A stretch of DNA of 64,000 bases from Lepiota brunneoincarnata (Eukaryota > Basidiomycota > Agaricomycetes > Agaricales > Agaricaceae). Each line of letters begins with the position of its first letter. Within the stretch, counting starts at the first letter, position 1. The stretch is from assembly GCA_023014365.1 (NCBI GenBank), contig JAEBUN010000003.1, forward strand, positions 1,054,001 to 1,118,000, read 5' to 3'. The position numbers and the translations under genes are program-made. Below are positions 48,196-61,937 of the stretch, piece by piece. The notes under the pieces were generated by a model, which saw nothing but the letters and a program-made list of their open reading frames with translations, was not told where the DNA came from and searched no databases.

Positions 48196-48490
48196 TCCTT
48201 TCTTGGCTCTCTTCCGTTGCGTGTGGTGGGAGTTCGGGGTAACTATCATTATTTACTTTTTTTTCTCTTTCGTTCCGGGATTTGCCTTGAGCCCTTTCCC
48301 CCTTTGAATTCGAGAGAAGATACGATATGTACTGTAGTGGAGTAATCGGGCATATGCAGGTTCTTGGCTAGATGAATAACAATAGACAATCCACGACCTT
48401 TCTTTGATTTTATACATAGTAATAAAGTTGAACGACAAAACCGTTATAGACATATTCGAACTCTCAAGGCCGAGGTTGGTGGCTCCCGCC
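48196..48490. other. Convergent 3' flank, BYE1 / polyol dehydrogenase
   Basis: 295 bp, T-rich near 48255. No gene recognised. Confidence 0.45.
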
Positions 48491-50082
48491 CTAGTCCTGG
48501 ATCTGAACTTTGATTGATCCTTGGGACGGGTCAGCAGCAATGTGGAAAGCGGAGATGGCATCTTCAAGTGTGAAACGGTGTGTCACAAGTGGCTTGACAT
48601 CGATGAGACCAGCTGAAATGAGGCGAATGGCTTTGGGGTACTGGTTCGCATAACGGTATTGGAAGTTGACGTCGATTTCGTTGGCGCTGAGATGCATAAA
48701 TGGGAACTATGGGAAGGCCGTCATTGGGAAATAGCATGACGGCGTTACAAAAAGACAACGTACGACTTGTTCATTTTTCCCAACACCAATGATAAACACC
48801 TTCCCACCAAATTGCATCGACTATAATCACAGAAACGGGAGTGAGCGAACCATCAAAGTAGAGGTCCTATCCCACGCACGTAAACAGCCGTGTGCACACT
48901 ACTTTCCACACCTGTGCACTCCAACGCGAGTTTCAAAGGCCCTCCAGCAGCTTTCTTGATGTCCTCCGCCTGTTCTTTGGGCGTCGCCCCCCTCTTGATC
49001 AAGACGGGACGTACGCCAGGAACGAGTTTCTTAGCAAAGTCGAGACGACTTTGGAAGAGGTCTGTGATGACGATTGGCTCTGCGCCTGCAGCACGGGCAG
49101 AGAGAAGGGAGACTAGGCCAATTGGTCCAGCACCACTAGCAGTATATTTGAATCAAGTTGTTTAGGAGGGGGAAATTAAAGAAGGATTTTACCAGATAAG
49201 GGCAGGATCCCCTAGGCGGAGGCCCGCGCGCTCGACGCCGGCAAGTGCGACTGCCAGCGGTTCGCAGAGGGAGCCTTCCTCAAAGGAGACATTATCTGGG
49301 AGACGGTGGAGCCACTGAGCAGGATGGAGATGCCATCTTGTCAATGTCCCTGTGAAATTTGGAGATTCTAGATTTCAGTTTCGGAATCTTGTCAGGAAAC
49401 TCACCATGGAAAGGCGGAGTAGAGAAGAATACCACATCGGGGCAAGCATTGTATCTCCCTGTTCTGCAGGCATCGCAGGCAGGTTGAGAGCACGGCACAC
49501 CTGCCTCGATTGCGACCCTGTCACCTTTTCACCGGCTCGATGAGATTCCAGCGGTTGAAATAAGCGTATATATACCTGGTTTCCACTGGGTGACACCCTC
49601 ACCTACTTCAGCGATCTCCCCAGCACTTTCGTGGCCAGACCCACACTATCGAATTGTATCTCTGAATTTAAGTTCGTTCCACAAGAGCCCAAAGGGATCA
49701 CCTCGTCAGTGACAACCATCGAATCCCCGATCCTTCCATGCTTCCAGAAATGTACATCACTCCTGCAAGCACCTATCTCGTCAGCATCACCTCCGATTTA
49801 AACATCATCAAGGCTGCAACATCGGAAAGCCCAAAACTGAAATCGAAATGAAACGCACCCACAAATGCCAGTGGCACGAACATGCAACAGCACCTGCCCA
49901 GGTCCTGGTTTTGGCCTTGGTTTCTCTACGAGGTGGATTTCATGTTTTGGATTGTAAAATGCAGCGATATTGGCACCAGCTTTAGGTTTCTCTCCTGGTT
50001 GGAGGACCCTAAATTCTGGGTGATCGAGTATTTTGCGCGGGCTGTAGATTTCGGCGTTGCCTACTTCCACTGCAGTAGCCAT
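48491..50082 (-). CDS. Zinc-dependent polyol dehydrogenase, probably L-arabinitol 4-dehydrogenase
   Basis: Medium-chain dehydrogenase of pentitol/hexitol catabolism (NAD-linked oxidation of L-arabinitol, xylitol or sorbitol). ATG 50082. GroES-like N-terminus: [28 protein letters not shown] then [17 protein letters not shown] and GHESAGEI, giving catalytic Zn ligands Cys, His and Glu. Structural Zn cysteines are [17 protein letters not shown] (CX4CX2CX7C). Rossmann part: [39 protein letters not shown] and [11 protein letters not shown]. It ends [12 protein letters not shown] with the stop at 48493-48491. Several short introns. The choice of L-arabinitol over xylitol or sorbitol dehydrogenase is by general resemblance only. 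Confidence 0.82.
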
Positions 50083-50532
50083 GATATTCGTGCTACAGGA
50101 AGGTTATTTGGTGAGTAAGGGTAGGAAAGGGTGAGACGGGCCGGTAGGATTTATCGATTGATTATAGTTTGAGCGTGGATATATTACCATGCCTTAGGTA
50201 CCGTTGATATGGCCAGGACAAGGCTTCTAGGAGAGGCGTGCTCGCTTCGGGCAGCATGTGGGAGGTCACAAGCGGGTGTTGGTTTCACAGGGGAACTTCT
50301 TTGGCGGTCCGGTCCGGACCGGACATTTCCGTGGGTTACAAGATCTCGCAGGTTTCCATGAATTTGACTGGAAATATCAGGTCTTATTCTTCCAAATTGG
50401 TTTTACAATTAGCAAACAACAATAGCAGTAGAGGAAGGAACACTCGAAAACGAATAGCTTCAGTCCAACCTAGTGGGGTGGTGGCGAATGTGTATGTTGC
50501 ATCCGTCGTCGAGGGTATCATGGTTGTCAGCC

Positions 50533-52503
<1,971 letters not shown>

Positions 52504-52606
52504 GCTGTAGGTAGAGGGTAAGGTGGTAGTGATGAGGGATTTGCCGCATGTCTCCCCACGCATCTCGCGTGACGTCTCCGTTCGTGTTTGGGATCTCGCT
52601 TTATCC
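52504..52606. promoter_or_regulatory. Short shared divergent promoter, NDR kinase / PRP4
   Basis: Only 103 bp separate the NDR kinase ATG from the preferred PRP4 ATG. Using the in-frame ATG at 52532 would leave 28 bp. Transcription starts must lie close together or within neighbouring exons. Confidence 0.4.
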
Positions 52607-54611
52607 ATGCCTGAACTAACTCTCGACACCCTTATTGACGATGGCGACTACCTCGGCTCAGAACGAGCCAGGCTGGAAAACAAGGTCATTCTTGATGAGC
52701 TCGAACGCAAGAAGAAAGCACGCTCGCTCGCAGTCCCTACAGACGACAATCGCGTCAAAGCACGCCTGAGGGAAATCGGAGAGCCTATAACACTATTTGG
52801 TGAACGAGTACGTCTCTACTCTGTTGGCATTGGTACACCCATTATACATTGTCCTAGGCCGCCGATCGTCGAGACCGCTTGATCTACGTGCTATCTCAAA
52901 TTAATGCTGCACGCGGGGAAGATGCGATGCCAATTGACTCAGAGTCTTCAGAAGAGGAGAGCGAAAATGTTTGTACCAGCGAGCCGCTTTAACATACAAG
53001 CATTCTGATAAGCTTTTCAGGAGGAGGAATTCTACACTCCTGGATCATTGGAGCTCTTAGAGGCCCGAAGACGGATCGCAGAGTTCTCGTTACCTAGGTT
53101 GGATTTATGCAAATGACATATATTTTCCAGCCAAGATGCTTACCGTTGTTTTTGGTTGATTTCTACGGCAGAGCTCAAAAACGCGTCGCCCAACAGCGCC
53201 TAGACAGCAAAATGGAACTTGGTCGTATTGTTGATATTCGAAAGAGAGTCTTCAACGAAGTCAAGGTCGAGATCCCCAGATGACTAGTGTTGATGTTGTG
53301 TTGATTCTGATACACAGAAATTCTCCAACCTGGGATCTCAAATTGGCGATGAACGACCCATTGCGCAAGTACGCTTCGCACCGAACAACGGAATTCTTGC
53401 GACCGGTAGTTGGTCAGGGACAGTGAAACTTTGGAATGTGCCAGCTTGCACAGAAATACGTGCACTTAGAGGTAGAGACACTCCATTTCCCGCTACAATC
53501 CAATGCGAATCGTTTTACAGGGCATAGTGATCGTGTCAGCGGGGTTGCATGGCATCCACAAGCAACCCTCTCACAAAGCCCTGGTATTGTCAACCTCGCA
53601 AGCGGTGCCGGCGAAGGCAACGTCAACCTCTGGTCAATGGACAGGTCGGTCAACAACAATCGCACTTGATCAACTAACTGATCCGTAACCTTGTAACAGC
53701 GACCAACCGCTCTCTGTCCTCAAGGGGCACCAAGATCGAGTGTGCCGTGTTGCTTTCCACCCGTCTGGCGACTACGTTGCCAGCGCCAGCTTTGATACCA
53801 CTTGGCGTCTGTGGGACGTCAACACTTCAAAAGAATTACTTCTCCAGGAAGGACACTCTAAGGAGGTCTACACTGTGGAGTTCCAGAACGATGGTGCTCT
53901 GATTGTCTCGGGGTCAGTCTCATCATTCTCTACCAGGTGGAGTCTCCTGACAGAGTTTTACTCCAGTGGCCTCGATGCAGTTGGCCGAGTGTGGGACTTA
54001 CGAACTGGCAGAACAGCTATGGTCCTTGATGGGCATGTCCAAGCCATCTACTCAATCGCCTTTTCACCAAACGGGTTTGCATTAATTTTTCTCCCAATGG
54101 AACATTCTCTTGATCCATATATTTAGATATCAAGTCGCCACCGGTGCCGGCGACGATACAATCCGTCTCTGGGACATCCGCTCGCTCAAAGCACTCTATA
54201 CCATCCCCGCGCACCTCTCCAACGTCTCCGACATCCGGTTTTTCTATTCCAACGACCTCTTTTATAAGCCACCTACTACTACCAACGTAGAAAGAATTGA
54301 AGATGCCGAAATGGACGACGTGGATGAGGGGGATGGGCCTACGAGATACGCTGGAAACTGAACAGAATTCCAGCACTGCATCCAAAGGGTATACAATGGA
54401 AGAGTGGCGCTATCGTTCTGGTCTGTTCTTTGCTAGTGCTGGATACGATGGTCTCGTCAAGCTCTGGAGTGCGGATGATTGGCAACTCTTGCGAACCCTT
54501 ACGACTGATGCGGGCAAAGTTATGTCTGTAGACATCTCTAGCGATGGGAATATGGTCGCTTCAGGGACCTACAACCGCAACTTCCAGCTGTATGCTCCGG
54601 ATGATGTTTAA
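52607..54611 (+). CDS. PRP4: U4/U6 snRNP protein Prp4, WD40 repeat
   Basis: Spliceosomal U4/U6.U5 tri-snRNP subunit. ATG 52607 ([18 protein letters not shown]); ATG 52532 adds 25 residues. The N-terminal PRP4/SFM motif is [20 protein letters not shown]. An acidic stretch follows, then [20 protein letters not shown], then about seven WD40 repeats: [111 protein letters not shown] and [20 protein letters not shown]. The stop ends at 54611. Between the sixth repeat and [12 protein letters not shown] the frame changes near 54335. Either one G fewer in GATGGGCC, or a 46-nt intron with a weak GTGGAT donor ending CTGAACAG, would mend it. Closely spaced divergent partner of the NDR kinase. Confidence 0.9.
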
Positions 54612-54819
54612 CTCTTTCTGTTCCGTCTATATTTTCTTGTCTATATTCTTGTTAATGCTTCAGAGTTTTGAGCGATAATAGATTGGGTGCGTGGGACATG
54701 TACAGATGGGTGCAGTCCGAAAAAAAGATGAAAGAAAAGAGACAGAATAGATACATAATGCCACATAACGAATAATTGAAACGACTATGAATGCGATGCG
54801 ACGACACTAAAAAGTTCCT

Positions 54820-57650
54820 TCAGATGATACCATCCCGTACCTAGCATGTTCATGCTTGAGTTTCGAGGACGTGAGAAACCGACAATAAAAGAGCATACCT
54901 TTTGCATAAAGCCTGATACCCGACCAATATCCACGATTTGGGATTCACTCTCCACAGCAATAACAAGGTTCTCGAGCATCTAGCAAATCCGATTAACAAA
55001 TGCGACTAGGCCAGATGGATAAGAGAAATACGACTCACGTCCTCCACCTTATCGATAGGTATCCCAGTGCAAAGCGCTACAATTCTCTTACATTGATACT
55101 CCTTCTCCGCACTCACACCCTGCAAACTTGTAAGTCTTGCCTTGACAATACTTTCCATCCGCTGATGCCAAATCTTCATCCTCCTCAACCTAACCAAACC
55201 TATCTCATTATCGCCAGTGGGGATCGGCGGCTCCGAATCGACATTCACGGAAATATCCACAACACCTCCAATACCAATCATTGTTGAATTGATTCCGCGG
55301 TACTGAAACGCCGGTCCTGCTGTCTCTCGCACGTCCTTTCCATCAAGCTCTGTGCGACCCGTCCAGTCAAAATGGTCTTCTTCCGTGATGGCCTTTTCGA
55401 CATTGCGCACTCGTTGGTTGATTTGATCTAGCTCTGCGCAGCGGGCTTGCCAGGCTTGTATTTGCTTGCGCTTTTCGGAGAGTTCGCGTGTTGCGGCACG
55501 TAGGTGAGCCTGAGTTACGTCAAGGGCGTCTTGCTTTGCCTTGAGCTCTGCTTGGAAGTCACTGCTTAAGCTCTGGATCATAGCGGTCATGTCTACATGC
55601 GTCGTTAGCGATGGTGTAGTGGAGAGCTATACGGGGGAAGTTATATTTACCTGCAATGACGTCTTGACTCTTCTGTACAGGTAGTGGTGGGCCGCTTCGT
55701 AATGATGACAGTATGTCTTCGGCTTTCAAGCCCCCACTCAATTCCTGTAATATGCTATCAGTTCTGCACAACATAAACTCGCTCGAGCTTGAATATATTT
55801 ACCTCCGTCTCTACACCAAAATCCCCTGGTCGTAGTCCAAGTTTGTTGGGTAACGTCCGGTTCGCATTTACATCCAATAGCGTCCGCACAAGGCTCCGAT
55901 TTCCAACCCTGGCAGCGATGTTCAATGCTGTGTCTCCATGCTCATCTTGCAGATCTACTAATGAGCGGAAATCTCCACCTTGGTGTTGTGCTATCCAGTA
56001 CAAAATCTGATCGAGGTAATACCGTGCAGGAACGGCACGACCTTTTACCCCTGCCAGTGCCACAATGTGATGTAAGACGGACTTGCGCGAGGTATCCAGA
56101 GTTCGTATGGATTGATTTAGGGACTCCACGAGAGTATTAAAACATTGTTGGTCGGCATTGTGGGTTGCCAGACAAGCGCGAATAAGTGGCGTTTCACCCA
56201 AATAATTGCCGCGGTGAATATCCGCCCCATGTACTATCAGAGAGCTGACTATTTGTTGCCTGGCTAGGCTCGCCGCAAGATGTAGTGCGGTGTGCCCCTG
56301 GTCATCCAGGACAGTGTCAATATCAAAAACACCCGGGTTAGCGTTCATTGAGGGATCCGATGCAATTTCACGGAGGAGGTCAAGCAAGAGACCGGGGTCG
56401 TCACGCTGGCAGATTGCGGCTATTACTGCTACCCTCCGGCCGTCTTTCAAAGGAGCAGAGAGATCCAGACCGCGCGGGACAGAAGGTTTTGACGCGAAGC
56501 GGATTGAATAGGTAACAGTTTCAAGGTTAACTTCAGGATTTCCATTGGCAGTAGAGTATGTACTAGGCGGTCGAGATAGCCCATTGGTAGTCTGTTGCGT
56601 AGACTGTAGCGATGTAGGTTGAGTTTGTGATGAAGGTGGCCAGGATTCAGTTTGAGATGCAGAGTACCGGGACGGAGAATCATCACGCCGGAATCTTTTG
56701 GCAGGAGAAGGATTATCTTCCCCATTAACTTGAGGGTTTGCTGAAGATGACCGAGCATCTATGACAGAGTTAAATGTCAAGGTTATCCACTTCTAAAGAA
56801 AGGTTGAATTACCAAGAGCAGGTGCCATCATGGCGTCGGCATCGGCCTCGGACCGATTCCGTTTTAGGGACGAAGGAGGCGGCGTTCGGGAAAACGGCGA
56901 CTGCGAGTATCCCGCACCATAGTATGGTGACGGTGAGTTGAAGCTATGCGACTTCGCGGTCAAGTCTGAAGTCGACGGCGTGAAGAGACCCTGAGCGCGG
57001 CCTTGATTAAGGAGGCGAAGGGCAGAGCCAGGCATGATGGGTGGCGGGGCAAGAGTGGAGGGGATTGATGGTACATAATTGCTAGCATTACCGAGGTTAG
57101 AGTACGACGAGGATGCTGAAAGAGGTCGAGGTGATGTAGCTCCCGTAGGCGCACTAACAGGAAGGGAACCGAGGGAATTTGTTGACGGTTGGAAGTCAAA
57201 GAGTGGTGATAGCAGTGGTGCGACGCCGTATTGAAGTGCGATATCACGTCCTCGCTCCAGAGGAATCCTGGAATGGTGGTTTGATAAATTCGTTGTTGAA
57301 TAATAGCGTAAAAGAGTTATGTACAGACCAAGTGCCCTGGTATTTTCCATACCCACCCTGAACAATTTCATGCTTCCCAGGTAGGATTTCTTTCTCTAGA
57401 ATCTTGGTACGACGCCCCTTGTCGACACCTGCGACTTTAAGGATTTGGGTCGCGTTGACATAGGAATCGTTGCGTCTGCGCATGACCGCGATCCCTCGCA
57501 CCATGCACTCATATACCTGGGAGACGCGACCGTGTCAACTGGGATAGATTGGGTTTGGGTCGAAGTTCATACCTGCACTGATGAATAGACAGCATTATAT
57601 ATTTTGACTGGTGGATTTGTGTTTCCTGGTATCCTGGAAGCCGACTGCAT
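54820..57650 (-). CDS. MBP1: Mbp1/Res-type APSES cell-cycle transcription factor
   Basis: DNA-binding subunit of MBF, which drives G1/S genes through MCB (ACGCGT) elements. ATG 57650 ([20 protein letters not shown]). A 5' intron joins VYSSVQ to [13 protein letters not shown]/KilA-N domain: [40 protein letters not shown] and YGKYQGTW, then [21 protein letters not shown] Ser/Pro linker is followed by ankyrin repeats ([60 protein letters not shown]). The C-terminal coiled-coil region ([20 protein letters not shown]) ends GFMQKVRDGII across the last intron, with the stop at 54822-54820. Mbp1 rather than Swi4 is favoured by overall layout and the end FMQKVR. Confidence 0.92.
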
Positions 57651-57731
57651 GTTAGAGGGCCGCGACGACGAGGGGAACGATGAGCTCGGGTATAGGTGCC
57701 AGGTCAGGTGGCCTTACGGACAGACGCGACA

Positions 57732-57737
57732 ACGCGT
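57732..57737. promoter_or_regulatory. MCB-like element ACGCGT, site 1
   Basis: Perfect Mbp1 core site, 82 bp upstream of the MBP1 ATG. A near match (GACGCGAC) lies just next to it at about 57723. Confidence 0.45.
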
Positions 57738-57777
57738 GAGGTCGGAGAGTAAATATTTGTGCAAACAAACCCTCCTT

Positions 57778-57783
57778 ACGCGT
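57778..57783. promoter_or_regulatory. MCB-like element ACGCGT, site 2
   Basis: Second perfect ACGCGT, 46 bp from the first and 128 bp upstream of the MBP1 ATG. Confidence 0.45.
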
Positions 57784-58067
57784 TAGTGGCTCATTTGAAT
57801 TCACAGGCACCTCTGCTATTACCAGCAACGATTCGTGCTAAATACACGAAATGGACTAAAGTATGACCCTGGACCATGTTTTTAGCGTAAATATGCACAG
57901 AACAATTCAGCCGGATGCAGACCGAGACACAGTACTTGTATTTTCTGGTTCGGCCCCTGTACGGCATGTCGCGTGCAAACTGGTTCGTTTTCATTGAAAA
58001 CAAATTATGATGCAACAAGTTACTCCCTCTACCAAGTTTCGTTCCTACCCCCGCACACCACCCCAGC

Positions 58068-61000
58068 ATGACGGAAGCGCGCCCAGAACTTCAGCCTCTT
58101 TTACGACCGTCAGTACTCCTCGGTCAATGCCGCGCGAGAGATGCCTAACAGAGGATCCAGGGAGGATATAGAAAACACTCCAGTCTTTCCTATCATCCAT
58201 ATGATACGCTCGGTATGACTATACGAACACCACAACAGAGGGTATACGCTGACGGTGTGCACAGGACATCATAGTCAGTATATCTCTCTTGCAAGAGCGT
58301 GGAGCGGGAGGCATGTCTAAACTAACTTGATGGCTGACTGGTTGCTTTCCGTGCAGTATTGCATTGGTGCGTGGACTCGGACTTCCCTTGTAATCTGGGC
58401 ACGAACTCATGCAGACCGAAGACACCCCTCTAACTTTTGAAGCTGTATGTCCCTTCCTGACAATGTTCTCGCGGCAGATCAACGAACGTTGCCTAGCTCA
58501 CGGCCCCAGACCTCACATATTCGCTTGTCCGTCCATTAGTCGAGAAGTATACAGCCATTCAAGATGGCGGCAATATGTCTGTGACGTTCTGTCTCCTTCT
58601 CAACCGCGTCTATTTCCTTCATGACGACAACATGACTACTGTCAGCGTCTCGTGCACGAGGGCCATTCTCTGTGAAATTCTGGCAACCCGTGTCTTCAGG
58701 CAACTTGGAGGCGATATGTATCGCCTCGCTATCACCCTGACTACCACTTGGCCTGTATACTCCGGCGCAGACCCTGCTATCATCACACAGGCAAGACAGG
58801 AGCGAGATGATGATTTGGAAAATCGGGTCGGCAATGCCATCGAAATGGCTATCTTGGGCAAGGCAAAGAAGTTTATTAGGAGTTCTGCCTGCCAGAAGGT
58901 CATTAATGCAATCTGGTCGTAAGTAGCTCTTTTGCCCCTATTTACCTCTTTTAAACAACCTCATCAGTGGCAAGTGTGTATATCAGGCCGAAAGTAGCCA
59001 TTCAATTCTTTCCGATGTAAGTCCCGTGGATTTATACTTGGCACTCTTACATCGATGGTGGGCAGACATACAAGCGAAACCCGATCCATTTCTACGACCC
59101 GCACAGAGCGCCCCTACTCGATCACTATCGGTAGGTTAGACGCTCCTATTAATTTCAGGATCTGACTAGGACGAAAGTTTAAAAGTCCCAGCTATTCGTT
59201 CCGTTCTTGAATATCTAAAGTAAGCGCAGGATCATTCAAAAACCTTCACCCCTCCGTGACTGGTAATTCGTTGCAGTTTCATAATCCTATTCATCCTATT
59301 CGTTATTGCCATTGAATTTAGTGAGATCAACACCTTGAATACCCCAGAGATTATTTTTATGGTATACGCTCTGGGATTCACACTGGAGAAGATTGCAGCG
59401 ATGCAAGAACACGGCATTAGAGGTAGGCCTACTACGCCCGGAGCACGGAATATTTTAACACATTCACGTAGTGTATTCCAAGGGAACATGGGTATGAAGC
59501 AACATTCTAGATGAAAATCATCCACCTTATCAATGACTTTTGATAGAATGGTTTCGACCTAGCATTTGGTATGTGCTTCAAACAATCAGCATATCCTGGC
59601 GCTGACTTTTCAGTTAATACGTTTTGTATTTATGCAACACTCCGATTGTACGGCGTCTACCACCGCAGTGAGTACTGAGTAACTCTGCGCTGCAACAGCT
59701 GCCTATGCTGACCTGACGCAGAACCTTGGGCATGCGCGCTTGGGATCGACTTTCTCGCTCTTATCGCTAGTTTTATGTTCCCGAGGTGGGACCATCCCCC
59801 CTGTTTATTGCTTTAGTTGAACCTCCGAGCTTTGTACTAGGTTGGCGTTCGTGACTCTCAAGGACAACTTAATGGTCTTGTCGCTTCGGGCCATGTTCAT
59901 GCAGTTCATGGTTCTGATGTTTATTGCGGCCTTCTGTTTCTGTGGATTCTTATACGCATTATGGACGTGAGTGAATTCTTTCTGTAAGGATGGTTGGATT
60001 GTCTCATACTTCACATAGACTAAGTCGCAATAAGGCTAAGTAAGGCCTTGTACCCTCATCTTCTCGATCAGTTCATCAATACAGTCATTTCTAGCTACAG
60101 TATCGGGTATGCATGCTGTTGAACTACTCGAGACCTGTCGATGAACTCACCCCTCACCAGTTCTATCGCATGGTGGATGCTTGATCTGTATTTTGGACTT
60201 GACGCGAGTGGGTTTGATCAAGCAGGTGAATACCTTCCTTCGCTCTCTGTATCTTAGACTAATGACCTTGGTAGATAAATTCCACCCCGTCTTTGGTCCT
60301 GTTCTCATGGTTACTTATGCCTGCCTGAGTAACACTCTGCTACTGACCGGTGCGTAAATTCGTTTGATTTGGTGGCTGGAGGGCTTATCTGTTTTGTAGT
60401 TCTTGTTTCGGTATGCAACTTATATCACTAGCAAATATCTAAGCTAAGGATTATTCAAGATCTTATCGAATACTTTTGCCCATATCAACGAAGATGCTGC
60501 AGCAGAGGCGATGTTTAGGAAAGCAGTGTCTACTATCGAAGGGTGCGCTTGAGCATCATCACCGATCGGAGACCGCGCTGATTCATATTTGTAGTGTCAA
60601 GGCAGATTCGCTCTTCTCGTATCAACCCCCAATAAATCTCTTCGCACTGTGCGTTATGTTACCTGCTAGTTACGCTCTCACCCCTCGCTGGTTCCATAAG
60701 GTTAGCAAACTCTCCGAGCAATTGCAATGCCGCTTATAAGGACTTTTAGGTCAACGTATTCATGATTAGGTGCGATCCTTTCAAATACAGGCAAGGAACA
60801 AAAAACGACCCCTGCCCCAGGACTACGAGTTTCCCTGTATTACTAACGATCGCTTTATATGAGCGTCAAGCAAAGAAGGCGGGAACAACAGGCTTCTATG
60901 ATACCATTTCGACGGTTGTCGAAAAGGCACTCGATACATTACCCCGCTCGTTGAAGCGCATGAGTGTGTCTTATAGTTCTTCTCTAGGAATGTCACCCCT

Positions 61001-61761
61001 TACCTCGGGATCCTAGCCCTCTTTGAAGGCTTAGCCGGATCCGATTCGGATATCGACGCTGTGAGCATTCTCTTATCCCATCTAGGCTGATGTTTCACAT
61101 GTGCCAGATTTTCGAGATCAACGAGGCATACGACAGTGCCCTCGACACTAACGACGCTAGCGATTCTCTGGATATTCAAGCCGTGCGCCGGAGATCAACC
61201 CCTACCACAGCGAAGATACCTGACAGACGACTTTCAACATCACCTTCAACTTCTGCCCGTCCAGTCCCTCGCTTTCGAGTGGACTCCACTTTCAACAGAC
61301 CCACAGGAATGTCGCAGAACTTCCCGAGCCCGCTAGCACAGATATACCCACCCCTGGTTCAGGGTATACCAGAAGAGCAGCCAGCACAAGAGGAACACGG
61401 TACTAACGGTACTGCGACAGGAGTCTCCAGTATGCCATTTGCTCGAAAGCGAATGGTATCTTTGCAGCCTCCGGCAGCGAGGCGCGGGACTGTTGAGTTT
61501 CCACTGCCGGAGAACTCTAATCAGGCTCGTAGGTCATCCGGGTCGACGGTGGGTGAGAAGGGCCGAGGAGACGTCCCTCTAAGTCAGAGTCCGGGACAGA
61601 TCGTGGGCGAACCCCATGAACCAACAGTTTCAGAGGTTAGAGAAGCTGAGGAGAGTCAGCCTCCTTTGGATATCGCGGCCTGGGATAAACGGTTGGCAGA
61701 CATTGAAAAGCGGCAGGCCAGGATGGAGAGCCTGTTGGAGCACATTGCTACTAGATTGTAA
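58068..61761 (+). CDS. YVC1: Yvc1-like TRP-type cation channel
   Basis: Vacuolar calcium-release channel of the fungal TRP family. Proposed ATG 58068 (MTEARPELQPLLRP). An intron joins to GSREDIENTPVFPIIHMIRS. The soluble N-terminal domain includes DTPLTFEA, VTFCLLLNRVYFLHDDN and RAILCEILATRVFRQLG, then ENRVGNAIEMAILGKAKKFI and NPIHFYDPHRAPLLDHYRL. Membrane segments follow: FIILFILFVIAIEFSEI, IIFMVYALGFTLEKIAAM, FDLAFVNTFCIYATLRLYG, CALGIDFLALIASFMFPR, LRAMFMQFMVLMFIAAFCFC, and a pore region with MLDLYFGLDASGFDQADKFH, then VLMVTYACLSNTLLLTVLVS. The C-terminus is cytosolic, with FEINEAYDSAL, a Ser/Pro-rich part and a final coiled coil (DKRLADIEKRQARMESLLEH). The stop ends at 61761. There are many introns, and borders in the first 500 bp are approximate. 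Confidence 0.85.
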
Positions 61762-61937
61762 TCTGTGTTCTTTGGCCCAAATGTTCTTGATTACTAGACT
61801 TGAACCTTTTGACTCGAATTTAGAAGCCCAAAAAAGAATGCAGGAGACAAAGGTATGTATATTCATGGCCGTGACATCCTTCCCTCACAAGTTGTAACAG
61901 TAGATAGCAACAAGTAGATAGGTTCATCAAGGTATTC

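Larger units (their letters stand above)
57651..58067. other. Divergent promoter region, MBP1 / YVC1
   Basis: 417 bp between divergent starts, with two MCB-type ACGCGT sites near the MBP1 end and AT-rich sequence toward the middle. No coding sequence recognised. Confidence 0.5.

Noticed and set aside
54297..54345. PRP4 frame change taken as a definite frameshift
   Set aside because: A 46-nt intron (GTGGAT...CTGAACAG) also restores the frame in phase zero, so this site is the weakest of the frame-break list and cannot be settled by eye.
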